The notes beneath the pieces are model-generated. The model did no database searches and was not told the origin of the DNA. It was given only the letters and a program-made list of their open reading frames with translations. 64,000 nt of DNA from an uncultured Chitinophagaceae bacterium (GTDB lineage Bacteria > Bacteroidota > Bacteroidia > Chitinophagales > Chitinophagaceae), in the NCBI GenBank assembly GCA_936908745.1, contig CAKZFX010000009.1, positions 248,001-312,000 on the forward strand. Direction: 5' to 3'. Position 1 is the first letter of the stretch. Each line of letters begins with the position of its first letter. The position numbers were made by a program, and so were the translations under genes. This document shows, piece by piece, positions 17,744 through 24,856 of the stretch.

Positions 17744-18931
17744 TTACTTAAGGATTTCAGTTACCTGACCGGCACCTACTGTACGACCACCTTCACGGAT
17801 AGCGAATTTCAAACCTTTCTCCATCGCGATCGGCTGGATCAGTTTTACAGTCAGGTTCGTGTTATCACCAGGCATCACCATCTCAGTTCCTGCATTCAGT
17901 TCAACTTCACCTGTTACGTCAGTTGTACGGAAGTAGAATTGAGGACGGTATTTGTTGAAGAATGGAGTGTGACGACCACCTTCATCTTTGCTCAGTACGT
18001 AAACTTCACCTTTAAATTCAGTGTGAGGAGTGATAGAACCTGGTTTGCAGATTACCATACCACGACGGATCTGAGTTTTCTCAACACCGCGCAATAACAG
18101 ACCTGCGTTGTCACCAGCTTCACCTTCGTCCAGCAATTTGCGGAACATCTCAACACCTGTACAAACTGAGTTCAAAGGAGTTTCGATCAAACCAACGATC
18201 TCAACAGCTTCACCCACTTTGATACGACCTCTTTCGATACGACCTGTTGCTACTGTACCACGACCTGTGATAGAGAATACGTCTTCCACAGACATCAGGA
18301 ACGGCAGATCAACCGGGCGGGGAGGCAGAGGAATATATTCATCAACTGCAGCCATCAGTTCGTTGATTTTTTCAACCCACTGAGCGTCGCCAGCCAATGC
18401 ACCTGTTGCAGAACCTTTGATGATTGGAGTGTTGTCACCGTCAAAACCACGTTTTGTCAGCTCATCACGGATTTCCATTTCAACCAGGTCTAACAGTTCA
18501 GGATCATCAACAAGGTCAACCTTGTTCATGAATACTACTATTTTAGGTACACCTACCTGGCGGGCAAGCAGGATGTGTTCTTTTGTCTGAGGCATAGGAC
18601 CGTCAGTAGCGGCAACCACGAGGATCGCACCGTCCATCTGAGCAGCACCAGTGATCATGTTTTTCACATAGTCAGCGTGACCAGGACAATCCACGTGAGC
18701 ATAGTGACGAGTGTCCGTCTGGTACTCAACGTGAGCAGTATTGATAGTGATACCCCTTTCTTTTTCTTCAGGAGCTCCATCGATTTCATCATATTTTTTT
18801 GCCTGCGCAAGACCTCTTTTAGAAAGGATCTCTGTGATAGCCGCAGTCAAAGTGGTTTTACCATGGTCAACGTGACCAATCGTCCCAATGTTTACGTGAG
18901 GTTTGTCCCTCTTAAAGGTCTCTTTTGACAT
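17744..18931 (-). CDS. tuf: Elongation factor Tu
   Basis: 395 residues. P-loop GHVDHGKT at 19-26, switch segment with DGAPEEKERGITINTAHVEY, DCPGHADYVKNMI and the guanine-specificity motif NKVD, then the two beta-barrel domains. It delivers aminoacyl-tRNA to the ribosome. Lies downstream of four tRNA genes in the same orientation and is probably co-transcribed with them from a promoter near 19556. Confidence 0.99.
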   Translation of the reverse strand: MSKETFKRDKPHVNIGTIGHVDHGKTTLTAAITEILSKRGLAQAKKYDEIDGAPEEKERGITINTAHVEYQTDTRHYAHVDCPGHADYVKNMITGAAQMDGAILVVAATDGPMPQTKEHILLARQVGVPKIVVFMNKVDLVDDPELLDLVEMEIRDELTKRGFDGDNTPIIKGSATGALAGDAQWVEKINELMAAVDEYIPLPPRPVDLPFLMSVEDVFSITGRGTVATGRIERGRIKVGEAVEIVGLIETPLNSVCTGVEMFRKLLDEGEAGDNAGLLLRGVEKTQIRRGMVICKPGSITPHTEFKGEVYVLSKDEGGRHTPFFNKYRPQFYFRTTDVTGEVELNAGTEMVMPGDNTNLTVKLIQPIAMEKGLKFAIREGGRTVGAGQVTEILK

Positions 18932-18984
18932 TGTTATGTGTTTTTAAAGTTGTGTACAATTTTTGTTTTCTATCAAGTAAGCCG

Positions 18985-19045
18985 GTCTCGCCCAGGCGAG
19001 ACTACCATCAGCTTTCGTTGCATACTCACTACTGCCTCCAGGCAG
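18985..19045. repeat. Two small GC-rich palindromes in the tuf-tRNA spacer
   Basis: GTCTCGC-CCAG-GCGAGAC (18985-19002) and CTGCC-TCCA-GGCAG (19032-19045) lie between the first tRNA and tuf. The first resembles the GCCTGAGGC palindrome in the rplK leader. In the co-transcript they would form stems that could mark tRNA/mRNA processing points. Function unknown. Confidence 0.5.
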
Positions 19046-19083
19046 GTTCATCATCTAATTCTTTGCTCAGCTTGCTAAAAAAG

Positions 19084-19155
<72 letters not shown>

Positions 19156-19188
19156 TTTTCAACTGCCGTCGTGGGCAGTAGTAACAAG

Positions 19189-19261
19189 AGCGGGAGACGA
19201 GGCTCGAACTCGCCACCTATAGCTTGGAAGGCTATCGCTCTACCAAATGAGCTACTCCCGC
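19189..19261 (-). tRNA. tRNA-Gly (TCC)
   Basis: 73 nt; acceptor GCGGGAG/CTCCCGC. Anticodon stem ATAGC/GCTAT encloses CTTCCAA, giving TCC. T-arm with TTCGAGC. Confidence 0.95.
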
Positions 19262-19294
19262 TGGTAAATTAGCTTTCGGTTGTAAAGAACTACG

Positions 19295-19377
19295 TGGGCA
19301 AGGATGGATTCGAACCACCGAACTCGTAAGAGGACAGATTTACAGTCTGTTGCCGTTGGCCACTTGGCTACTTGCCC
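19295..19377 (-). tRNA. tRNA-Tyr (GTA)
   Basis: 83 nt with a long variable arm, as expected for tRNA-Tyr. Acceptor GGGCAAG/CTTGCCC, discriminator A. Anticodon loop CTGTAAA gives GTA. Confidence 0.96.
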
Positions 19378-19405
19378 TTGCCAATTGGCCCTTGCCAATT
19401 GTCAA
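19378..19405. repeat. Heptanucleotide array in the tRNA-Tyr/tRNA-Thr spacer
   Basis: Four exact 7-nt units, TTGCCAA, TTGGCCC, TTGCCAA, TTGTCAA, fill almost the whole 30-nt spacer and begin at the base next to the tRNA-Tyr 5' end. The unit TTGNCAA is its own inverted complement. Confidence 0.65.
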
Positions 19406-19407
19406 TG

Positions 19408-19480
19408 AGCCACCTGCCAGAGTCGAACTGGCGACCTACTGATTACAAATCAGTTGCTCTACCAACTGAGCTAAGGTGGC
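19408..19480 (-). tRNA. tRNA-Thr (TGT)
   Basis: 73 nt; acceptor GCCACCT/AGGTGGC. Anticodon stem ACTGA/TCAGT encloses TTTGTAA, giving TGT. First gene of the tRNA-tuf unit. Confidence 0.95.
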
Positions 19481-19555
19481 GTTTTTTCCCATTCCGCTGT
19501 GTTGGATAACTAAGGCGGAACACATATAAAGAACTACCCCTAAATTTTGGGAAGG

Positions 19556-19563
19556 CAAAGGTA
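19556..19563 (-). promoter_or_regulatory. Candidate promoter of the tRNA(Thr-Tyr-Gly-Thr)-tuf unit
   Basis: The minus strand has TACCTTTG, identical to the rpoB -7 box, about 75 nt before tRNA-Thr(TGT). About 20 nt upstream is a T-rich stretch rather than a clear TTG. Confidence 0.5.
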
Positions 19564-19693
19564 AGGGAAAATAGATATTGTAAAAAAAATGAGAACGATT
19601 TTTTTTGTTTGTTTTCAACAACTTGTAACCAAACTGGCAAATCCGCTTCCGTTAATCCCGTTGCGGGCGCAATATAGGTGCATTAGGGATAAT

Positions 19694-19718
19694 AAAAAAG
19701 ACCCCGGAAAGGGGTCTT
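19694..19718 (-). terminator. Terminator of hpf
   Basis: 8-bp perfect stem AAGACCCC/GGGGTCTT (19698-19705 and 19711-19718), 5-nt loop. On the minus strand a run of T follows, 10 nt after the hpf stop. Confidence 0.8.
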
Positions 19719-19728
19719 GAAGATTTTA

Positions 19729-20049
19729 TTAAGCTGCTTGTTTTTCTTTTTTTCTTTTTATCTGGTTGACGAGCGAATCAAAGGCTTCGTCAAACGAGGA
19801 TTCAAATGATTTACTGGTTGATTTTACAAAAAATGAATGGCGGGGTACGTGTACACTGATCTCTGCGATCTTGTCTTTGATGGTATGAACCACGTTGTCG
19901 AGTTTCAGAAACACATTTACCTTAATGATGCGGTCGTGAAAAGTTCCAAGCTTTTCCAGTTTACGATTGATGTACTCTGTCAACCTTGTGTCCGCATCGA
20001 AACGAACAGTCTGAATGTTTACGTTCATAGTAATCGCAATTTTAAACAT
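19729..20049 (-). CDS. hpf: Ribosome hibernation-promoting factor (short form)
   Basis: 106 residues matching the HPF/RaiA beta-alpha-beta domain: NVNIQTVRFDADTRLTEYIN, then KLEKLGTFHDRIIKVNVFLK and VHVPRHSFFVKSTSKSFESS. The ending is Lys-rich. It binds the 30S decoding region and stabilises inactive ribosomes in stationary phase. The long-form C-terminal dimerisation domain is absent. The conventional start is probably MNVNIQTVRFD (codon 8, 20028). Located between xerC and the tRNA-tuf genes, as in other Bacteroidota. Confidence 0.93.
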   Translation of the reverse strand: MFKIAITMNVNIQTVRFDADTRLTEYINRKLEKLGTFHDRIIKVNVFLKLDNVVHTIKDKIAEISVHVPRHSFFVKSTSKSFESSFDEAFDSLVNQIKRKKEKQAA

Positions 20050-20179
20050 GAAACAATAAATAAAAGAGCTTATTTCTTTCTTCGTTCAAACCCCTCAGGG
20101 TTCATATGTAAGTTACAAAAATGAACCACACATGCAAGCAATTTTTAGCCAAAATTTTATTGTATTTAAGTGGAAATTT

Positions 20180-21079
20180 TTATGCCTTGGGATGGGCTTT
20201 TTTATGCACTTCCTTCAACTTTTCGATGGTATTATGTGTATACACCTGCGTGGAGGCCAGGCTGGCATGGCCCAGCAGTTCTTTCACCGCACTGAGGTCG
20301 GCACCGGCATTCATCAGGTGGGTGGCAAATGTGTGACGCAGCACATGCGGGCTTTTTTTATCAAGTGTAGCTGCTTGTTTCAGATGGGTATTTATCAGCG
20401 TATAGGCATATTTAGGATATAGCTTTTTCCCCTTGGTATTTACAAGGAAATAATCATGGTCAGGGGCAAACTGCTTTTTCTTTTGTTGCTGGTAGTCTTT
20501 AATAACGCTTACCACTTCTTTGCTGACCGGTATCACCCTTTCCTTGTTCCCTTTTCCCAGCACTTTGATGGCCGAACGGCCAAGGTCCAGTTGCTTTTCT
20601 TTCAGGTTGATCAGTTCGCTAAGGCGCATGCCTGTATTATAAAAAATGATAAAAAGCATTTTGGCATTCAGGGTATCCCAACTTTCAGTGGCGGTAGAAA
20701 GGGTCTCCAGCAACTGCTGTGTTTCATTTTCCTTTACAAATACCGGCAACCGCTTCCCTATTTTGGGCACTACGATATTTTGCATCGGGGTTGTTTCCAA
20801 CGCCTCCACTTTTAGCTGGTATTTAAAAAAGGACCGCAGGGTGGATATTTTACGGGCAATCGATTTTGCCTGGAGGCTCTCCTCATTTTTTAAAGAGGCC
20901 AGCCATGAACGGATAATAGCCGCCGTAGCTTCGATAACCGGGATGCCCTCATAGTTTATTATCAAAAAATCCTGGAAATCCCTCAGATCAGTCGTATAGG
21001 AAATAAGCGTATGCCGAGAATAACGCTTCTCAAATTGGAGATAGTTCAGAAAGGATTGGATTGACTGGTCTTCGGGCAT
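20180..21079 (-). CDS. xerC: Tyrosine recombinase XerC/XerD family
   Basis: 299 residues. An N-terminal SAM-like core-binding domain (to about 90) is followed by the catalytic domain with Arg152 (NTGMRLSEL), Lys176 (GKGNKERVIP), His245/Arg248 (HVLRH), His271 (LLGHASL) and nucleophile Tyr280. The set is complete. Probably the chromosome-dimer resolvase, since it sits in a conserved housekeeping position after rpsU with no integron or prophage features. The ATG directly abuts the T-run of the rpsU terminator, so its expression seems to depend on read-through or an internal start. Confidence 0.93.
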   Translation of the reverse strand: MPEDQSIQSFLNYLQFEKRYSRHTLISYTTDLRDFQDFLIINYEGIPVIEATAAIIRSWLASLKNEESLQAKSIARKISTLRSFFKYQLKVEALETTPMQNIVVPKIGKRLPVFVKENETQQLLETLSTATESWDTLNAKMLFIIFYNTGMRLSELINLKEKQLDLGRSAIKVLGKGNKERVIPVSKEVVSVIKDYQQQKKKQFAPDHDYFLVNTKGKKLYPKYAYTLINTHLKQAATLDKKSPHVLRHTFATHLMNAGADLSAVKELLGHASLASTQVYTHNTIEKLKEVHKKAHPKA

Positions 21080-21120
21080 AAAAAAAGATAGCTGTAAAGC
21101 TATTAAACTTTACAGCTATC
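21080..21120 (-). terminator. Terminator of rpsU, abutting the xerC start codon
   Basis: 13-bp perfect stem GATAGCTGTAAAG/CTTTACAGCTATC (21087-21099 and 21108-21120), 8-nt loop. On the minus strand a T-run (21086-21081) is immediately followed by the xerC ATG (21079-21077). Confidence 0.85.
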
Positions 21121-21148
21121 GCCTATTATTTATAAACCCGGAAGGGAA

Positions 21149-21346
21149 TTATGCTTCGATTTTGCCGCTGGCAATGCTCTGCTTGTAGATTGCCTTCAAC
21201 ACCTGGCCACGACGTTTAACGGATGGCTTCGTGAAGCTTTGGCGTTCACGCAACTGGAGCAATACTTTCGATTTCTCGAATTTCTTCTTGTACTTCTTCA
21301 GCGCTTTGTCAATGTTTTCGCAATCTTTTGAATCGATGATCAGCAT
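21149..21346 (-). CDS. rpsU: 30S ribosomal protein bS21
   Basis: 65 residues, Lys/Arg-rich: MLIIDSKDCENIDKALKKYK, FTKPSVKRRG. In Bacteroidota ribosomes bS21 helps sequester the 3' end of 16S rRNA, so most mRNAs ignore Shine-Dalgarno sequences. Consistent with the reported autoregulation of this gene in the phylum, the mRNA here carries a perfect Shine-Dalgarno sequence (separate entry). It has its own promoter and terminator. Confidence 0.97.
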   Translation of the reverse strand: MLIIDSKDCENIDKALKKYKKKFEKSKVLLQLRERQSFTKPSVKRRGQVLKAIYKQSIASGKIEA

Positions 21347-21355
21347 AGTTATATA

Positions 21356-21362
21356 CCTCCTT
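21356..21362 (-). promoter_or_regulatory. Perfect Shine-Dalgarno sequence of rpsU
   Basis: The minus strand reads AAGGAGG, then 9 nt to the ATG at 21346. No comparable ribosome-binding site precedes the other genes I inspected, which makes this one regulatory rather than routine. Confidence 0.85.
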
Positions 21363-21381
21363 GGTACTTTTTTTAGAGGGG

Positions 21382-21410
21382 CAAATATAGGACGAATTTT
21401 TCAAACCAAA
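21382..21410 (-). promoter_or_regulatory. Promoter of rpsU
   Basis: The minus strand reads TTTG (21410-21407), 17 nt, TATATTTG (21389-21382). The -7 match is exact and the spacing slightly short. Predicted start near 21375, giving a leader of about 28 nt that just includes the Shine-Dalgarno sequence. Confidence 0.55.
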
Positions 21411-21443
21411 AAACGCTATCCCGATTTGATTTAAATTGCCGTC

Positions 21444-22037
21444 ATGTTTACAGGCATTATTGAGACCATTGGCACCGTTAAGTCAGTCATTTCCAATGGC
21501 TCCAACCAAACTTTTTGGGTAGAAAGCGAATTGTCCGGCAGCTTTAAAATTGACCAGAGCGTCAGCCATAGCGGCGTTTGCCTCACCGTGGAAGAAATAA
21601 AAGACAACCAGCACCGGGTAACGGCCATAGCCGAAACGCTGGATAAAACCAATCTCGGCACATGGGCAGAGGGCGAAAAAGTGAATATCGAACGATGCCT
21701 GCAAGTCAATTCCCGGCTGGACGGCCATTTTGTGCAGGGCCATGTGGATACGACAGGTATTTGCAAAAAAAGAAGGGAAAAGAAAGGAAGCTGGGAGTTT
21801 GAATTTGAATTTCCGGCAAAATTTGCCGAACTCATCATCGAGAAAGGTTCTGTTTGTGTAAACGGGATCAGCCTTACCGCTTTCAATGTAAAAAAGAAAC
21901 GATTTACCGTCGCCATCATTCCTTATACGTTTGAGCATACCAATATTCATACAATCGAAGAAGGAAGCCCGGTGAATCTTGAGTTTGACCTGCTGGGCAA
22001 GTATTTGCAGAGAAGGTTATCTTTGAAAGCCAAATAA
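21444..22037 (+). CDS. ribE: Riboflavin synthase, alpha subunit
   Basis: 197 residues made of two lumazine-binding repeats: MFTGIIETIGTV...SVSHSGVCLTVEEI and GHFVQGHVDTTGICKKR...GSVCVNGISLTAF. It catalyses dismutation of two 6,7-dimethyl-8-ribityllumazine molecules to riboflavin. Divergent from rpsU. The next gene starts 14 nt downstream, so the acyltransferase-glycosyltransferase genes may be co-transcribed. No FMN riboswitch was recognised upstream (97-nt spacer). Confidence 0.97.
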   Translation: MFTGIIETIGTVKSVISNGSNQTFWVESELSGSFKIDQSVSHSGVCLTVEEIKDNQHRVTAIAETLDKTNLGTWAEGEKVNIERCLQVNSRLDGHFVQGHVDTTGICKKRREKKGSWEFEFEFPAKFAELIIEKGSVCVNGISLTAFNVKKKRFTVAIIPYTFEHTNIHTIEEGSPVNLEFDLLGKYLQRRLSLKAK

Positions 22038-22050
22038 CTAACCCCTTTTA

Positions 22051-23139
22051 ATGACTGCCAACCAGCTAACCGGGAAAGCCTATTATCCTGCGCTTGACGG
22101 GCTCAGGGGTGTTGCTATTCTGCTCGTTCTCGTTTACCACAATTTTGGTTTTATTGGTCAATTCTATTTTGGCTGGATCGGTGTTGACCTGTTTTTTGTA
22201 CTATCGGGTTTCCTCATCACTGATATTTTGATGAACACATTGGGACAACCTCATTTTCTTCGCAATTTCTATATGCGACGGGTGTTGCGGATCTTCCCTC
22301 TGTATTATTTATGTCTTGCTTTTTTCCTGCTCATCTACCCTGCCCTGTTTTCTACGCCTGATTTCAGCTACTATAAGGACAACCAGTTTTGGCTTTGGAC
22401 GTATTTACAAAACTGGCTCTATATTTTCAAACCGAATGATTCAATAAATATCCTGCACCACTTATGGTCGCTGGCGGTGGAAGAACAATTTTACCTGCTA
22501 TGGCCATTGACTATTTTATTGGTCAAAAAGCCAAAGCGACTGATCGCTTTGCTGGCTTTTGCCTTGTTATCGGTTATTGCATTACGTTATATTGTCTGGG
22601 AATACAAGGTGGAGAATTTTGCCTACTTCAACCTCTATACTTTTTCAAGAATAGATGGGATTTGTATCGGCAGTATGCTGGCACTGATTATCCGGGTAAA
22701 TAAAGATTGGATTGCCCGTTACCAGGCGCTGATCGTTGTTTCATTGGCGCTGCTGAATTTTGCCTTTTTCTTTTTCAATCAATCCAAATCGTACAGCCTG
22801 CCTTATTTGGCCATTGCTGGTTATACCACATTTGCCGTTATGATCGCCATACTTGTGTATGAAGCAGTGCGGCAGGAAAATAAGTTTATCGCTCTTATTT
22901 TTTCTAATCCTGTGTTGAAGTTTTTTGGAAAGCTGTCCTATGGCTTATATGTATACCATTGGCCGGTTTATCTCATTTTGAAAAAGCCGTTGACGGATTT
23001 TTTCCAGCAACGTTTTGCATCATTGCCCTTAAACCTTGCCGTTTCGATCACGGCTACAATAGTAGCTATAGGTTTAAGCTGGATCAGTTTTCATTTTTTT
23101 GAAAAGCATTTTCTGAAACTGAAAAAGCAATATGCCTGA
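22051..23139 (+). CDS. Acyltransferase family 3 (OafA-like) membrane protein
   Basis: 362 residues with about ten hydrophobic helices. The N-terminal YPALDGLRGVAILLVLVYHN carries the family's RG motif and the catalytic-type His. GWIGVDLFFVLSGFLI and HHLWSLAVEEQFYLLWP are further signatures. Members O-acylate sugars of lipopolysaccharide, peptidoglycan or secreted glycans at the membrane. No C-terminal SGNH domain is fused. Adjacent glycosyltransferase and methyltransferase genes suggest a surface glycoconjugate substrate. Confidence 0.92.
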   Translation: MTANQLTGKAYYPALDGLRGVAILLVLVYHNFGFIGQFYFGWIGVDLFFVLSGFLITDILMNTLGQPHFLRNFYMRRVLRIFPLYYLCLAFFLLIYPALFSTPDFSYYKDNQFWLWTYLQNWLYIFKPNDSINILHHLWSLAVEEQFYLLWPLTILLVKKPKRLIALLAFALLSVIALRYIVWEYKVENFAYFNLYTFSRIDGICIGSMLALIIRVNKDWIARYQALIVVSLALLNFAFFFFNQSKSYSLPYLAIAGYTTFAVMIAILVYEAVRQENKFIALIFSNPVLKFFGKLSYGLYVYHWPVYLILKKPLTDFFQQRFASLPLNLAVSITATIVAIGLSWISFHFFEKHFLKLKKQYA

Positions 23140-23186
23140 GGCTGTTCCATTGCAAACCAATAAAAACGGACGTATCTTTATTTTTC

Positions 23187-24137
23187 ATGCCTGCTAATGT
23201 TACCATACTATGTCCTTTGTTCAACGATAGCGAATCGCTGAACCAGTTGCTTATTAACCTGGAGAAAAGCTTTTCGCATCTTACTGATTATTCTTTTAAG
23301 GTAGTAGTGGTGAATGATGGTTCGACCGAGCCTTTTAACCTGTCAACAAAACCGGCCTACCCTGTTCAGTTGATCCAACTGCACCGGAATATTGGTCACC
23401 AAAAAGCCCTGGCCGTTGGACTGGCGTATATAAAAGATAATATCGCTTGCGATAAAGTACTGGTGATGGACACCGATGGCGAAGACCGCCCCGAAGATGC
23501 GTTGGAATTGTTGTTATCATCTGCCAAAAACCCGGCACCCGTTGTTTTTGCACATCGCCAGTCAAGACAGGAAACAAGTTTTCGTTTCAAACTGTTTTAC
23601 TATTTATACAAACTCAGCTTTCGCCTGCTGACAGGGCGAAAAATATCCTTTGGCAATTTTATGGTCATCCCGAAGCCTTCATTGGATAAGATTGTTTTTT
23701 ATAGCGAGATATGGAGCCATTTGGCCGGCGGCATATTGAAATCAGGTTTACCCTTCATAGCTGTTCAAACGCATAAAGGGAAACGCTATGCGGGTCAATC
23801 GAAAATGAATTTTACCAAACTGCTGATACATGGCTTAGGCGCTATTTCTGTTTTTATGGAAGTGATCGCCAGCAGGCTGATGGTGTTTTCGTTTACACTT
23901 ATTGGTTTTGCATTAATTGTTATACTCGCATTGACAGGTGTAAAACTATTTACGGATAAAGCTATTCCCGGGTGGACATCGACTGTGATGTCGTCCATGC
24001 TGATCGTATTGCTGCAAAGCTTTCTTTTATCACTTGTGACGTTATTCCTTTATTTCTCCACTGAATCGCAACGAAAAATTATTCCCGCCCAGCATTATAA
24101 AGATTATACAGGGCCCGTTGAAACGATTACTGAATGA
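23187..24137 (+). CDS. Family 2 glycosyltransferase with C-terminal membrane helices
   Basis: 316 residues. GT-A domain with NVTILCPLFNDSESLNQLL, VVVVNDGSTE, and VLVMDTDGEDRPEDALEL, where the acidic cluster binds metal and nucleotide-sugar. Two transmembrane helices follow (about 225-250 and 270-293), as in DPM1/GtrB-type enzymes that load sugars onto polyprenyl phosphate. Upstream, TTG-N19-TATCTTTA (23151-23180) resembles a promoter with one mismatch. Its stop overlaps the next start as ATGA, so translation is coupled. Confidence 0.9.
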   Translation: MPANVTILCPLFNDSESLNQLLINLEKSFSHLTDYSFKVVVVNDGSTEPFNLSTKPAYPVQLIQLHRNIGHQKALAVGLAYIKDNIACDKVLVMDTDGEDRPEDALELLLSSAKNPAPVVFAHRQSRQETSFRFKLFYYLYKLSFRLLTGRKISFGNFMVIPKPSLDKIVFYSEIWSHLAGGILKSGLPFIAVQTHKGKRYAGQSKMNFTKLLIHGLGAISVFMEVIASRLMVFSFTLIGFALIVILALTGVKLFTDKAIPGWTSTVMSSMLIVLLQSFLLSLVTLFLYFSTESQRKIIPAQHYKDYTGPVETITE

Positions 24138-24856
24138 GTAATGCGCACAAATATCCCGGTGAGGAATTAGCGCTTTTTGAAAAAGCGGTCAACTGGAAAC
24201 GGTATTTTGCCGGGCGCATTCTTTCGTATATCAAAGGCCAGGTTTTTGAAAATGGCGCTGGTATCGGCGGCACTACTTTATTATTGAATAATGAAAACGT
24301 AACGCAGTGGACACTGGGCGAGCCTGATAATAATATGCAGCAATTGTTGCAACAAAAGATCAACGATCAATTATTACCAGCCAATTGCATTCTTCATAAA
24401 GGCACCATTGATTCATTAAACGCCGGGCAGTTGTTTGATTGTATTATTTATATTGATGTACTGGAACATATTGAAAACGACAAAGCCGAAATAGAGAAAG
24501 CATCAGCACACTTGGAACCCGGTGGCTACCTTGTTGTGCTTTCACCAGCATTCAATGGGTTGTTTAGTCCTTTTGATAAAGCGATCGGCCACTATCGCCG
24601 GTACACAAAGAAGACATTATCAATTGTTGCACCTGCATCCTTGCAAAAAGAAAAGCTGTATTATCTTGACTCCGCGGGTTATTTTGCCTCGCTGATGAAT
24701 AAATTATTTTTAAAACAATCGTATCCCACACATCGGCAGGTGCAGCTTTGGGACAAATGGATGGTACCGGTCTCAAAAATCACTGACCGCCTCTTCGGTT
24801 ATTCCTTTGGAAAAAGTATTTTGGCAGTGTGGAAGAAAAACACGGACGCTTCATGA
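24134..24856 (+). CDS. Class I SAM-dependent methyltransferase
   Basis: 240 residues. Motif I is VFENGAGIGGTTLLL (glycine-rich SAM loop); motif II/III region is DCIIYIDVLEHIEND, and LEPGGYLVVLSPAF follows. This is the Methyltransf_11/23 pattern used on small molecules or glycans. Both ends overlap neighbours by 4 nt (ATGA), embedding it between the GT2 and the YfhO-like protein. The substrate may therefore be the polyprenyl- or glycan-linked intermediate handled by them. Confidence 0.88.
   Translation: MSNAHKYPGEELALFEKAVNWKRYFAGRILSYIKGQVFENGAGIGGTTLLLNNENVTQWTLGEPDNNMQQLLQQKINDQLLPANCILHKGTIDSLNAGQLFDCIIYIDVLEHIENDKAEIEKASAHLEPGGYLVVLSPAFNGLFSPFDKAIGHYRRYTKKTLSIVAPASLQKEKLYYLDSAGYFASLMNKLFLKQSYPTHRQVQLWDKWMVPVSKITDRLFGYSFGKSILAVWKKNTDAS

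Noticed and set aside
20180..21079. Integrase of a mobile element
   Set aside because: The recombinase lies in the conserved rpsU-xerC-hpf order, with no attachment-site repeats or cargo; a housekeeping Xer role is more likely.
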